Below, piece by piece: positions 1-11,340 of a DNA stretch of 64,000 nt. A program made the translations under genes and the position numbers. This DNA comes from Apricaphanius iberus (taxonomy: Eukaryota > Chordata > Actinopteri > Cyprinodontiformes > Aphaniidae). Every line of letters begins with the position of its first letter. Within the stretch, counting starts at the first letter, position 1. Under the pieces are notes generated by a model. The model saw nothing but the letters and a program-made list of their open reading frames with translations, was not told the DNA's origin and made no database searches. The stretch spans positions 425,893 through 489,892 of the forward strand of contig JAPXFQ010000911.1 in the NCBI GenBank assembly GCA_028564705.1, given 5' to 3'.

Positions 1-1010
1 GCTTCAAAGTGTCGGTATTATGGGAACAGCACTAGGCTGGTTTAAATCTGATTTGTCCAACAGATTTCAATTTGTTCAGGTAAACAATAGATCTTCCTCA
101 ATGGTTACTTGCGGAGTACCTCAGGGTTCGGTGCTTGGGCCGATTCTTTTTACTATATACTGTATATATGCTTCCTATTGGTAAAATCATTAGGCAGCAT
201 GGGATAAATTTCCATAGTTATGCAGATACACAGCTATATTTATCCATAAATCCTGATGAATCCAATCAATTAGGTAGACTACAGGCATGTCAGGAAGACA
301 AATTAAAACTTGGATGACTTCTTGCTTTGAATTCTAATAAAACAGAAGTTGTCGTCTTTGGACCATAAACTCCGAAAAAGAAACTACTTTGTCAACCTCT
401 TCACCTGGACGGCATTAAATTAGCCTCCAGTAACAAAGCAAAGAACCTCTGTGTTATTTTTGACCAAGATATGTTATTTAGATCTCACATTAAAGTAGTC
501 TCTTGGATTTCCTTTTTTCTCCTTAAGAATATTGCAAAAATTAGAACCATCCTGTCCAGGAGTGATGCTGAAAAACTAGTCCATGCCTTTGTTACTTCAA
601 GGCTGGATTACTGTAACTCTTTAGCAGGTAGTCCACAGAATACAATTGTAATAAATAAAAGAAGAACAGTTCACATTTCGCCTGTTTTAGCTTCCCTTCA
701 CTGGCTCCCAGTAAAATCTAGAATATAATTCAAGATCCTCCTTCTGACATATAAAGAGCTTAATAATCAAGCTCCATCATACATAAGAGACCTGATTGTT
801 CCATGTGTTCCTAACAGAGCCCTTCACTCTCAGACGGCAGGTTTACTGGTAGTTCCTAGGATTTCTAAAAGTAAAATGGGTGGCAGATCTTTCAGTTACC
901 AGGCTCCCGTCCTATCGAACCAGCTCCCAGGGTTAGTTCGTGAAACAGACAACTTGTCTGTCTTCAAAAATAGGCTTAAAACCTTCCTCTTTGAAAAGCT
1001 TACAGTTAGA
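1..1010 (+). pseudogene. L2-clade LINE reverse transcriptase, 3' part, degenerate
   Basis: This is the C-terminal half of an L2-like (Maui-type) non-LTR retrotransposon polymerase, entering from outside the window. Recognisable blocks, spread over several frames, are the GVPQGSVLGPILF-type motif near 113-150, the catalytic box near 219-240 reduced from YADDTQLY to YADTQLY (one Asp codon lost), SNQLGRLQAC near 260-290, and the tail block ALRSQTAGLLVVPRISK near 823-870. The homologous copies at 44692-45488 (+) and 48100-48949 (-) keep these blocks open, so the stops and frameshifts here are decay. The lost catalytic Asp alone would make the enzyme inactive. Assignment to L2 rather than another Jockey-group clade rests on the 3' tails of related copies. 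Confidence 0.85.
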
Positions 1011-1436
1011 GACAGGTTAACAGGTAGTTAGAGACAGGTTAGACGGATAGCTAGGAAGAGACAGGTTAATGTTAGTAGCTATGCTGATTTAGGCTAGGCT
1101 GTTGGAGGACATTATTAGGGTCTGTTCCTACTTTATCTCCTACTTCTCCCCAACTGCATGTGGGTCAGTTCAAGCGCTAACCGGCTTTATCTTAGTCTCT
1201 TCCTACAGTAGGTGCTCCTGACCCGCCCTGCTTGACGACCTTGACTAAGATGGCATCCCAGTGGTGGAACATTCTCCACGTCCTGCTACCAGCTTCTGCT
1301 TCAGTTCTGTTGCTCTTTCTGTGTCTCTGCCGCCTTCTCCAAATCCCAGACGGTCTCGGCAGATGACCGCTTATGCTGAGCCTGGTTCTGCTGCAGGTTT
1401 CTTCCTGTTAAAAGGGAGTTTTTCCTCTCCACTGAA
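1011..1436 (+). mobile_element. L2 LINE 3' UTR
   Basis: Non-coding tail of the same L2 copy. It begins with imperfect short repeats of TTAGAGACAGGTTA type, continues through GCTAGGCTGTTGGAGGACATT (also at 46130-46150) and reaches the GACGGTC-GGCAGATGACCGCTT and GTTTCTTCCTGTTAAAAGGGAG blocks shared with 46380-46460, 28475-28560 and 61795-61870. The final part with the ATATAAATAAA tail is missing because the copy is cut near 1436, where an unrelated repeat begins. Confidence 0.8.
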
Positions 1437-1496
1437 AAATAGCAATGGGAGCTTAAGTGGATGTTAGACCTGCACTGTTAAAAAAATTCCACATCT
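1437..1496 (+). repeat. Repeat family A, left piece of copy 1
   Basis: About 60 bp (TAGCAATGGGAGC to CCACATCT) that match, in reverse complement, 8830-8893. The match resumes at 3324, directly after the Harbinger-like element, so this element split one copy of family A. The family itself is not recognised. Confidence 0.7.
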
Positions 1497-3323
1497 GGGG
1501 CTGCATTCACAAAGAATATTAAGGCTAAAAGTAGGTCCTAACTGCCCAATTTAGGATTAACTCCTAAAAAATGAGGGCGTGTCACTCCTAAATTTAGGAC
1601 TCCTAGTTTCTTAAGATAAAAGTAATTCACAACCACTTTTAGGCGTAAAAGTAGCTCCTAAGTCTGGGAGTCCTTAAAGGAAGTCAAGAGGACTCCTAAC
1701 TCCCTAAGACCTATTCACAAAGACTCCCAAAATGGCTGTAGCCAGACGCAATGTATTAGACACTCTGGATGATCCTCAACTGACCAAACAATACCGACAA
1801 TGTCCACAAGTAGCCAGAGTTTTTTTTAAACGGAATTTTCCTCTGCTCGTTCTCCATCCACACGTAACCGGAGAAATGCGTTTTTCAGCACATTCATAGA
1901 TGTGACAAATCAGTACAGGACAGTAGTTCTCCCAAATCCTATCCACTAAGAATAACTTTCTTTCCTCTATCCCTCTATCAGTGATAGAGCTTATAAAAGC
2001 AAACAAACAAAACGTGCTTTAACAATGGATAATACCAACAGCTCTGAGAGAGTAAATGCTTTTTTTTAAGAGTACACACAGGTCGCACAAGTGATGTTGG
2101 AGCATTTTTTGTTGCGGATAGTGACGTTACGGTACTTAAAACTCCATTTTCAACCGTCCACACGCAGATATTGAAAACGGAGAAAACGCAAATCTCCACT
2201 TTGGCCAGAGTTTTTCAAAAGATTCGTTTTTGGTGCTGAAAATCTCAGGTTAGGTGTGGATGACAGGCTTAACCGTAGAAAAATATCTCCGTTTTGTGAG
2301 ATACCCGGCTACGTGTTGTTCCCCCTGCACAAAGAAGAAAACGTGCACGTTTTCCAATTTATACAACATATTTAGGGATGCCTATATGATGGACATTGCC
2401 TCCCTGTTGCAGCAGCATCCTTCTTATAAGCGGGGATCTCGAGCCGACAATGGGAGTGTACAGAATACCATCTCTTCTCACAGTCTTCTGCCATTCGAGA
2501 AACCGCTGGATTAGATGCATTTATGTTTCTGGTAATTTACACCCATGCCTCCCTTTTCTTCTTATTCGTAATCCAGGCTCCGAATCGCCCTTTGAGGACC
2601 GTTCTCCTCTCCAGTACCAACTGTGCCAGTAGTAATAATTGGTCCTGCGACCAGTTAGATTTCCTTGTTCTTTTCTTGCCACTCATTTTCAGTTCACGAG
2701 GTGTTTTTAACGGTAGTGGGGGGTCTATTTAAGATGTGGCTGATGTGCTCATCTTCACAATTGTTTACAGCCTACTTGCAATCACTCCCTTATTATGATG
2801 TATCATCCATCCATCCATTATTTATACCGCTTTCATCCAATTCACGGTCGCGTGGGGGGGGGGGGGTGCTGGAGCCTATCCCAGTTATGGCGGCAATCTG
2901 TCACATAATACGATGCATTGCACGTTTTTTTCGTTTTTACACTTTACCCTCTCTGTAAGTAGGCTATTGGGTGTAAGTTGTATGAAGTGTCTGTCTCGTG
3001 GCCGACAAAAATTTGTCATCGTGCATTATTTTTGCAATTTGCGCTGTTCATAATCATTTAAGTTTTCTCTTTCCTGGTTTCACACGTTTCATTCAACAAC
3101 CAATCACACTGCTGTCCGTCTATTTATTCATACATAGGAAATGACGTTTTCCATAGCAACGGGATGTGACTCTTATCTTACATTTAGGAATTTGTCCTAC
3201 GTAACAGTAGCTCTTAGTGCGTTTGTTAATAGGTTTTAGACGACACCTCCTAAGTAAGACCTTTTAGCGTGATTTAGGAGTAACACCTAGCGGTAAGATA
3301 AGAGTCTTTGTTAATACGGCCCC
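1497..3323 (+). mobile_element. PIF/Harbinger-like DNA transposon, non-autonomous and decayed
   Basis: Terminal inverted repeats are visible: the left end GGGGCTGCATTCACAAAGAA matches the reverse complement of the right end (GGGGCCGTATTAACAAAGAC), and inside both ends lie CTCCTAA/TTAGGAG-rich subterminal repeats. Near 1731-1795 a short open stretch reads MAVARRNVLDTLDDPQL, resembling the N-terminus of Harbinger-type transposases; everything after it is lost. The middle (about 1797-2330) looks like a second, older insertion with CCAGAGTTTTT repeated and CCACACG motifs. At about 2810-2890 there is a CATCCATCC plus G-run piece of the Rex3/RTE-like tail. A clear 3-bp TSD is not visible. Confidence 0.6.
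2808..2892 (-). mobile_element. Rex3/RTE-like LINE 3' tail fragment
   Basis: ATCCATCCATTATTTATACCGC followed by GGTCGCG, a run of nine Gs and GTGCTGGAGCCTATCCCAG is the widespread fish (GGAT)n tail motif read on the minus strand. It is the same family as 15006-15340 and 50574-50706. The fragment lies inside the Harbinger-like element. Confidence 0.55.
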
Positions 3324-3710
3324 AAGTTTTTATGAGGTGGGGACAAAACTATAATTTATAAATGTTACCGTGGAAATGTCTCGGGTTTAAACAACGCTTA
3401 TGTTCATAGCCTACTTTCCTGCAGGCACCCCAAAAAATAGATGTGTGATAAAGTCCACAATGATGACTTGACCACTATAAGCCTGTTCACAGTCGTGTAT
3501 GTTAACCACTTTCCTCCCTAAAAACAACCAGAGAATATCAAGTGGACAGGACCCCCCAAGATGGTCACAAACTTTGATAAACCGATGGAAATTATTTAAT
3601 ATAGAGAGTACGAATTTATACCCCTCTAAAATATTTTTTGCACCGGACCCTTGCTGGACTCCGACAGTGCCTCGCAAAAAAGTATTGACGGGTCACACAA
3701 AACCCCGCAA
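3324..3710 (+). repeat. Repeat family A, right piece of copy 1
   Basis: It continues the copy begun at 1437. Shared blocks with the inverted copy at 8325-8830 include GGTGGGGACAAAACTATAATT, TTATGTTCATAGCCTACTTTCC, GATGACTTGACC, TATGTTAACCACT and GACCCCCCA-GA-GG-CACA. Copy 1 has only one unit of the 42-45 bp minisatellite that is present three times in copy 2. No protein-coding content. Confidence 0.65.
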
Positions 3711-4384
3711 TTAAATATTAAAACAGATACTGTTATGTAGACCCTTTTTCAGTTTTGTATTTTTGATCCAAAACAACATTTTAAAACATGAAAAACAAGA
3801 CAATTTTCATTTTTCGTTTCTGATTCAAATTTAAATAAATAAATTTAAAAAAATCACATTTTCATTTTTTTATTTTTGTTTATCAATTGAAAATGGAAAG
3901 GACGAATGATACACATATTCTCTTGTTATCCGTTTTTTCCAGTTTCGTTTTTTGAGTTGTTTTAAACAAAAAAACGAACTGCCTGAATGTACACGGACCA
4001 TCGTAGTACCAAAAACTAGTTGCGAACCCCCCCACCCAGTAGCAAAAGTGAAGATGCCGTTGCACTGACACCCAAGCAACGGCGGCTTAAATTCCAGGAA
4101 CCCAAGGTGACACCGATAACAAAAACAGAACTTGAACTGCAAGCAGTTATGAAAGGGTTCCTCGCCCATCTGTGCAAATTGACCTCTGGCCCCGCCCCTA
4201 CTAATAAATTCCCTTCCCTGCATCACATAAAGTTGTTAATTTAAAGGACAGTGTGAAGTCCTATAATTTTTGGTTCTAAAAGGCATTTTGTCTGTTGGCG
4301 TTATAAGATACCATGGCCATGTATTCCAATGATAGAAAAAGCAGTAAAAATACCTACAGTCTAATACTCCACCAAGCACTAAAA
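3711..4384. other. AT-rich stretch without recognised gene
   Basis: It contains A- and T-rich low-complexity DNA (3720-3990) and a small open stretch at 4020-4244 that shows no family resemblance. I see nothing I can name. Confidence 0.5.
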
Positions 4385-5945
4385 AAGTGCCAACAACATT
4401 ATGCTGCAACGAGCAGTAAAAAGAAGAGGCACGCAGCATGGTGATGCCCCGGGGACTAACAAAACAATACACTGCATAGCGTTGCACAGGAAGTGAAAAC
4501 AGCTTACAGCATGATGCTGCCAAATGCAGAAAAAGGCATCCCACAGAATGACACTCCCAAAGGCAGAAAAAGCCAAGCCACGGCATGATGCAGCAACATA
4601 CAATAAAAGGCAGCCCACTTTATTTTCCTGTCAAATGTAGAAAAAGGCATCTCATAGTATGATACACCACCACAGCATGACAATGCCACATGCAGTAAGG
4701 CAACCCACTGCATTACGCTGCAAAATGAAGAAAAAGGCAGCCCACAGCATCATGCTGCCAGATGCAAGAAAAGACAACCCACAGTATGATGCAGCCACAA
4801 ACAATAAAAGGCAACCCACATTATTTTCCTGTCAAATGCAGAAAAAGTCATCTAACAGTATGATGCAGCCAAATGCAGAAAAAGAAATCCCCCAGTATAA
4901 TGCAGCAACATGCAATAAAAGACAACCAACAGCATGATAATGCAACATGCAGTAAGGCAGCCCACAGCATGACACTGCCAAATACAGAAAAAACCAAGCC
5001 ACGGCATGACACAGCCACATTCAATAAAAGACAGCCCACAGTATGATGCAGCCAAATGCAGAAAAAGAAAGCCCACAGTATGATGCAGCCACATACAATA
5101 AAAGGCAGCCCACTTTATTTTCTTGTCAAATGCAGAAAAAAAATCCCACGGTATGATGCAGCCAAATGCAGAAAAGGAAAGCCCACAGCATGACACAGCC
5201 AGATTCAATAAAAGACAGCCCACAGCATAACAATGCTACATGCAGTAAGGCAGCCCACAGCGTTACGCTGCCAAATGTAGAAAAAGGCAGCCCACAGCAT
5301 TATGCTGCCAAATGCAACAAAAGGCAACCCACAGTATGATGCATCCACAAACAATAAAAAGCAGCCCACATTATTTTCCTGTCAAATGTAGAAAAAGGGA
5401 GCCCACAAGATGCTGCTGCCAGACGCAGGAAAAGGCAGCCCACAGCATGATGCAGCCACATTCAACAAAAACACAACCCACAGCATGATAATGCCACATG
5501 CAGTAAGGCAGCCCACAGCATGATGCTGCCAGATGCGGAAAAAGGCATCCAACAGTATGACGCTGCCAAATACAGAAAAAGCCAAGCCACGGCATGACGC
5601 AGGCACATTTAATAAAAGACAGCCCACAGCATCACAATGCCACATGCAGTAAGGTAGCCGACAGCATTACGCTGCCAAATGCAGAAAAAGGCAGCCCACA
5701 GGATTATGCTGCCAAATACAAGAAAAGACAGCCAACAGCATGATGCAGCCACATACAATAAATGGCAGCCCATATATATTTTTTTCAAATGCAGAAAAAG
5801 GCAGCCCACAGCGTTACGCCACCAACTGCAGAAAAAAGCAGCCCACAGCATGATGCAGCCACATTCAATGAAAGACAACCCACAGCATGATACTGTCAAA
5901 TGCAGAAAAAGGCAGCCAACAGCCTGATGCTGCCATATGCAGTTT
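4385..5945. repeat. Minisatellite, 36-37 bp unit, about 42 copies, with higher-order pattern
   Basis: The unit is approximately GCAGCCCACAGCATGATGC followed by TGCCAAATGCAGAAAAAG. Most units are 36-37 bp, and they differ by substitutions rather than length. Unit variants recur in a fixed order (TTACGCTGCC, then T-ATGCTGCC, then GCAGCCACA-ACAATAAA, then TTATTTTCCTGTC) near 4704-4850, 5257-5390 and 5652-5795, so blocks of units were duplicated together. Because 36 is divisible by three, repetitive open stretches up to 123 codons appear on the minus strand. They are Cys/Leu/Phe-rich and are a by-product of the repeat. Confidence 0.9.
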
Positions 5946-6612
5946 GCGTGAGGTCCAGATTACTCTCAATTCATTTTAACATATAAAACATGTCAGCAGC
6001 CAGACAGGCCTTTTTTAGATCCACTGCAGTTTGTACACTCAAAAAACCTTAAAATCCATCCTATCCTAAAACATACAGGGGCCCAATACATTATTCTCAG
6101 ATGGGTGTAATGTGCGCCCTCCTACTGCACTTCACCGGGACACGAGCTGTTGAGTTTTGTAGAAGCTGTAAACCTGAGGTAATCTTTTTAGGAAGACCAG
6201 AAATGCTCTGTATGCTATAACCTTGTTAAAAATAATGTGCCTGCATTGAATTTAAATTGAAAAATTGTTATGTAAATAAATAGAAATAAAAGAAAAACGT
6301 AAAAAAGATTTTCCAACAATCTGCTTAATCTACCCTTGTTTGTTGTCAATATTTTAATGACATGGTTTGCATTGCACACTTTGTAATGTGTTATACTGGT
6401 TACATTGTTTTATTTAGTTGTACATGAAACTACAGTATATATTTATCTGCTTTTTGTGGTTCATCTTTTAAAATGTAGTTCTAATTAGATTTTACATTAA
6501 TTTTCATTTGATGGATATTACTGCATTGTTTCCTTGCTGCCAGAAACATTTGTTTCACCCATGTCGCTCCTGATAGCAAGCATTGATAATTACATCTAAA
6601 GCATTTTTAGTC
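5946..6612. other. Unannotated AT-rich DNA
   Basis: No ORF with recognisable homology, no tandem repeat and no obvious element ends were seen. Confidence 0.5.
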
Positions 6613-7160
6613 TAAGGCCATGTCCACACTAAGCCGAAAAGGTTATACGGGGAGTTAGACGCCTAATATTATCAACTTAAGTTCCCATTATTGCGCAATC
6701 CCATACCGACCAGTAATTATACTGGGCATGTGCGAAAAGACGGGCGAAACACAGACTGACGCGTATAATCTACGTCAATGCCGGCGCCTACAAAATATAA
6801 ACATGAACTTCTACAGCACCATACATATCTGTTTGTCCCACCAAAGAGAACAATGGATGCTCAGAAGAAGAGAGAGCTTTTGGTGTGGACCGACAACGAG
6901 GTTGACTTATTTCTCAAAGTAACAAGTAGTGTTGTCTGTAGTGTTGCGTTGTTGTCGTCAACCTGGAACGCAGCATTTAATTGACGTCACTTCCTTTCAT
7001 TATCCAGGAAAGCTATCCAGACCTGCTCATTTAGCTGTTCAATTAAAAATTAGACGGCCCTCTTACCCAGCTAATAAGTATCTGGCCACAGACCTTAAAC
7101 AATGCCGGGTTAGTGTGGATGAAAATAATTATGTCAGGCTGATTGGGTTAGAATGGCAGA
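6613..7160 (+). mobile_element. Class II DNA transposon remnant with Myb/SANT-like fragment
   Basis: The left end contains CCATGTCCACACTAAGCCG and the right part, near 7102-7124, contains CGGGTTAGTGTGGATG, roughly its inverted partner. Inside, 6853-6918 reads MDAQKKRELLVWTDNEVDLF, which resembles the start of the Myb/SANT- or MADF-like DNA-binding proteins carried by fish Harbinger/ISL2EU-type transposons. The frame is lost after LFLKVT at a GTAACAAGT that could be a decayed splice donor. Superfamily is uncertain. Confidence 0.45.
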
Positions 7161-7162
7161 CT

Positions 7163-8310
7163 TGACATTTTAAAAGGAGGGTGATGCTTGAAATCATTGT
7201 TCTTCCATTGTTAACCATGGTGACCTGCAAAGAAACGTGTGTAGCCGTCAGTGCGTTGCATAAAAATGGCTTCACAGGCAAGGATATTGTGGCTACTAAG
7301 ATTGCACCTAAATCAACAATTTATAGGATAATCAAGAACTTCAAGGAAACAGGTTTGATTCTTGTTAAGTAGGCGTTAGGGCATCCAAGAAAGTCCAGGA
7401 AGCGCCAGGATTGTCTCCTAAAGAGGATTCAGCTGCAGAATCATAGTGCCACCAGTGCAGAGCTTGCTCAGGAATGGCAGCAGGCAGGTGTAAGCGCATC
7501 TGCACTCACAGTGAGGCGAAGACTTTTGGAAGACGGCCTGGTGTCAAGAAGGGCAGCAAAGAAGCCATTTCGCTCAAAAAAAACATCACAGACAGATTGA
7601 GCTTCTGCAGAAAGTATGGTGAATGGACTGCTCAGGACTGGGGCAAAGTCATATTCTCCAAAGAAGCCTCTTTACGATTGTTTGGGGCATCTGGAAAAAG
7701 GCTTGTCTGGAAAAGAAAAGGTGAGTGCCACCATCAGTCCTGTTTCATGCCAACAGTAAAGCATCCTGAGACCGTTCATGTGTGGGGTTGCTTTTCATTC
7801 AAGGGAGTGGGCTCACTTACAATTTTGCTCAAAAAACCAGCTATTAATAAAGAATGGTACCAAAACAGCCTCCAATAGCAACTTCTTCCAACAATCCAAA
7901 AACAGTTTGGTGAAGAACAATGCATTTTCAAGCACGATGGGCACAGGTGATATATAAGTGGCTCGGGGACCATAACGTCGAAATATTGGGTCCGTGGCCT
8001 GGAAACTCCCCGGATCTTAATCCCACTGAGAACTTGTGGTCAATCCTCAAGAGGCAGGTGGACAAACAAAAACCCACTAACTCTGACAAACTCCAAGAAG
8101 TGATGATGAAAGAATGGGTTGCTATCAGTCAGGATTTGGCCCAGAAGTTGATTGAGAGCATGCCCAGTAGAATTGCAGAGGTCCTCTAACAGAAGCTCCA
8201 ATACTGCAAATACTGACTCTTTGCATAAATGTCACGTAATTGTTGATTGATTGTTGATTATTGAAAACTAATATTAATGTCATTCTCAAAACTTTTGGCC
8301 ACAACTGTAG
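7163..8310 (+). pseudogene. Tc1-like transposase pseudogene, 5'-truncated element
   Basis: A degenerate Tc1/mariner DDE transposase. Identifiable parts in order: helix-turn-helix region (CVAVSALHKNGFTGKDIVATK, 7240-7300), STIYRIIKNFKETG, AELAQEWQQAGVSASALTVRRRLLEDG (7456-7540), the catalytic-core stretch with VIFSKEASLRLFGASGKRLVW (7650-7710; the first Asp of the usual SDE motif is Lys here), HVWGCFS (7780-7800) and the PDLNPTENLW block near 8012-8045. Stops and frameshifts interrupt it at 7371, 7876 and around 7945. The right terminal repeat CTCAAAACTTTTGGCCACAACTGTAG ends at 8310; the matching left repeat is absent. The missing Asp and the stops make it inactive. Confidence 0.88.
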
Positions 8311-8448
8311 TGTTTATATATGGTCATTCTGCAGCTGTCTCCATATTTGTGTGTGTCATCACGTGGGTTAAATTGTGACACTGCATTGGTCAAAAAGTTT
8401 GTACGTAGCCCGGCAGGGGACAGGTGCAGAAATAATTTTTGTGACGCA

Positions 8449-8575
8449 AGGATCCATTCCCTCGGTTTACTAAACAATGCGCACGGATTGCGAATTGGTA
8501 CCCTCGATTTACAAAACCGTGCGCATGGATTACGAATCCATACCCTCAGTTTATCAAACTGTGGCCGTCTGGGGG
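8449..8575. repeat. Three-unit 42-45 bp tandem repeat
   Basis: Units of the form GGATTACGAATCCATACCCTC then GGTTTACAAAACCGTGCGCA occur three times in a row with substitutions. The other family A copy (3560-3600) has a single unit, so the expansion happened in this copy or was lost in the other. Confidence 0.7.
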
Positions 8576-8618
8576 GTCATGTCTGCTTGATAATAATCCC
8601 CTGTTGTTAGAAAGTAAA

Positions 8619-8700
8619 GTGCTACCTTGGCAGAGTGGTTAACATACAGGACTGGCTCCTGCACATTGTGGTTTGAGTTCCGGTCAAGTCATCAGTTTAT
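8619..8700 (+). mobile_element. tRNA-like SINE head (internal Pol III promoter boxes)
   Basis: TGGCAGAGTGGTTAA (about 8628-8642) resembles a Pol III A box, and GGTTTGAGTTCC (about 8670-8681) a B box, about 40 bp apart as in a tRNA gene. A full cloverleaf does not form (anticodon loop too short, acceptor stem unpaired), so it is a tRNA-derived relic rather than a working tRNA gene. Confidence 0.4.
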
Positions 8701-8893
8701 GTTTTATCACACAGCCATTTTCTGGGGTGCTTGAAGGAAAGTAGGCTATGAACATAACCATTGTTAAAACCGGGGACATGTCCCCTGCATTATTGATGAA
8801 TTATAGTTTTGTCCCCACCACACAAAAACCAGATGTGGAATTTTTTTAACAGTGCAGGTCTAACCTCCACTTTTGCTCCTATTGCTATTTTCA

Positions 8894-10045
8894 TATAATT
8901 TGTATATAAACTGATCTTCCACTATCTTAAACAGTTTATGTTTACATTTTTAGCAGAGATTCATGTTATGTCCAATAAAGACTTGCATTAAAAGTGGGCA
9001 CTGTATCAACAAGTAACTGGTCAACTCATATATATTTAATGCAAGCTGTTTATTATGAAGGTAGATATGTTTCAAAACATCTGCAGTTGTAATTTGGATC
9101 GACACGTCTGTAAATTGATCCGCACGTCTGTAAATAGAATCTGCTTGTATTTTGGATGCCTACATCTGTGCATTGCGATGTGAGAAGACGCAGATTAAAT
9201 CCGAACTTGTACCGCTGAATTTTCACTTGTATCAAATTGGTCAAAAACATGCTAAATAAATTTGTGTGTGTGTGTAAAATTTTCACCTGTGAAAAATGTT
9301 CTCAAAAATTTGCTTCACATTTTAAGTTGTAAAAAAGAATGTACGAAATGCCTAAAACTCTATTTCCACGAGTCAATTTTCCCACTACAACTATGAGTCA
9401 GCGAACACAACTTCTCAAATGTGCTGCTGCGCACACACAACTCTCTTGCTGTAAGTCCGAGTTTCGATACAAACATTTCACCCATTTGTTTCAAATCACT
9501 CCTGTGTCGAGTAAGGTCTAGCTGCAGCCACTACAAACCACACCCCTACAAAACATGCCCCCAGGCGACTCAGCCACAACTGAAGCAACATGGCCGCCGC
9601 AAGCCGTGTGTCTCCAGGCAGGATAAATAACTCATGGCAGCTCTTCGGAGAGCTTCTCCCTCGGACCCCACCCCTGGAATGATGGTAAGTTAAGCGTGTT
9701 TTCTTCTCTATTTAGTTGTATACTTTTGGAAGTGCTAATACACCATAAACTTATTTTAGGCTTGCTAACATATCAATTCCAAAGGCTGCAAATTCAGCTA
9801 GGAGGTGCTGTAAGGCTACTCAAGCCACCTTAAATGTAGATAATCCTTTATTCATAAAAATTTATAAAAGCATGTCCAGAAAGTATAACCAACTTTTGTC
9901 CAGTGTAGTATTTGAGTATTTGTGTTTGTTTGAATGGAAGACAAGGAGTTTTCTGGCTGGTCATTGGCAATTTATTTCCTGAATGGGAACATAACGGTGT
10001 CAGGTCAGTGTATCCGGCAACTCACAAACAGCTCTGTACAGCAAA
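8894..10045. other. No gene recognised; possible CpG-containing exon-like stretch near 9591
   Basis: 9090-9140 has a short duplicated motif (CACGTCTGTAAAT twice) and 9265-9276 a small (TG)n. At 9591 an ATGGCCGCCGC in good initiation context opens a 30-codon frame ending in TGA just before ATGGTAAGT, a splice-donor-like sequence at about 9680. No homology is recognised, so I do not call it a gene. Confidence 0.35.
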
Positions 10046-10288
10046 CTCTGGTGTAGCAATTACAGACTGGCAGTGTAATGGCTACAGTTTTGTGCTTGAT
10101 ATCTTTGCCATAACTCCAGAAGAATGCAAAAATGCTGAATCATTACGTGTAACAGAGTTTATATGGTTTCATTCCACTTGCTCTGAATGGCTATAAAACG
10201 GGGAAACAGCGCCCCCCTCCCTTGGTGTGGTCGTTTATGTGAAGGCGGCAGCAGCAATCACTTCCAGTCTGTAATGGCTACACCAGAG
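10046..10288. mobile_element. 243-bp inverted-repeat (MITE-like) element
   Basis: CTCTGGTGTAGCAATTACAG (10046-10065) and the following ten bases recur in reverse complement at 10259-10288 with two mismatches over 30 bp. The 183 bp between them include TATAAAA at 10192-10198 and a CCCCCC-rich stretch. No coding content. The paired ends suggest a non-autonomous DNA transposon, but a TSD is not evident. Confidence 0.55.
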
Positions 10289-11066
10289 ATATTTCAGATA
10301 ATTCTCAAGGATCATGGATAACACTTTTTTCTCTCTAAAAAACCTGTTGACATGTAAAAAGAAATTGATAATCCAAAAATCTAGTGATATGTAACTGTTC
10401 TTTCCTTTACTTTGACTTCTAATAAGTATGACATACCTTTCCCCACACCAAATTCAAAGTGTATTTAAAAACAACTGGTAGTTTTCAGTTTGTAGAAGCT
10501 TTCTGCCTTTTTGTAAAATGTAATCCCACTGAACATTGATGTTACATATTTTGTTCAATATCTGGATAGGACCTTAGTTACTGATGATTCCTTTTCCAGA
10601 ATAAAGGCTGCTGGGGAACCATATTGTGACTGGAAAATGTGCCTCCATTACAGAAGAGCTCCCAGTCTGTCAAGCTGCTGAAGCCTTGAGAGTAAGTGGA
10701 TGCCATAAAATGCTGATTGCCGAATAGCATCTTAGTGCTGAAATAAAATGACATATTATATAAATGCAGCCTCTCTTTTTCACTCAGGTGGGTGTCATGG
10801 AGGACAAACACGAGTAATATAAATAAAATCAGCCAATGCCACACCTAGGATAACCAAGACTGAGTGGCTTATTTTGGATTCCACATTTACCAGAAATATG
10901 ACTTTTTCTCTCATCCACTTTATATTTATGTGTTGTGATGTATTTGTACAAAGGTTGAGAAAACTAAAGCCAAATATAAGGTAGGAAATGTTTTAATCTC
11001 TAATGAACAAACATTGTCAGTTGGTTGGCTTCTGCAGATATGCACATTGTTTTGGTATTATATTCC
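10289..11066. other. Unannotated DNA
   Basis: I see no gene, repeat array or element ends here. Confidence 0.5.
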
Positions 11067-11340
11067 ATTTTAATTAAATTCAGTTTATTTACTTAGTGCC
11101 AATTCACAGCAGATGTCACCTCAAGGCACTTTACAAGAAAAGTAATTTCAACACAATTATACAAACATTCCAAACATTCCCTGTACATGCAGATAGGAAA
11201 AAACTCAATTTTAACAGGAAGAAACCTCCAACAGAACCTGCTCCAGTGTGAGCGTCCATCTCCCAGGACCATCTGGGGGGTTGAGAAGATGGAGCAGAGA
11301 CACAGAAAGAATAAAATGAACTAATTTAAGAGTACAGTAC
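11067..11340 (-). mobile_element. L2 LINE 3' tail, minus strand
   Basis: Reads, in reverse complement, the L2 3' end: (A)TTTATTTACTTAGTGCCAAT is the decayed ATATAAATAAA tail, followed by GATGTCACCTCAAGGCACTTTAC and AACAGGAAGAAACCTCC. 5'-truncated; no coding part is left. Confidence 0.8.

Larger units (their letters stand above)
8325..8893 (-). repeat. Repeat family A, copy 2 (inverted)
   Basis: An uninterrupted, reverse-complement copy of the family at 1437-1496 and 3324-3710. It shows what the first copy looked like before the Harbinger-like insertion: CCACATCTGG runs directly into TTTTTGTGTGGTGGGGAC. It carries two internal features listed separately: a tRNA-like stretch at 8619-8700 and a three-unit minisatellite at 8449-8575. 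Confidence 0.7.

Noticed and set aside
4852..5223. 123-codon and similar minus-strand frames in the minisatellite
   Set aside because: Repeat unit length of 36 bp keeps frames open; the Cys/Leu-rich peptide simply mirrors the tandem repeat.
4385..5945. CRISPR-like array
   Set aside because: Units follow each other without unique spacers, and the surrounding DNA is clearly vertebrate.
8619..8700. Functional tRNA gene
   Set aside because: A and B boxes are present, but no proper anticodon loop or acceptor stem; part of a repeat.
9591..9690. First coding exon starting ATGGCCGCCGC
   Set aside because: In-frame TGA lies just before the donor-like GTAAGT, and no homology or second exon is visible; kept only as a note.
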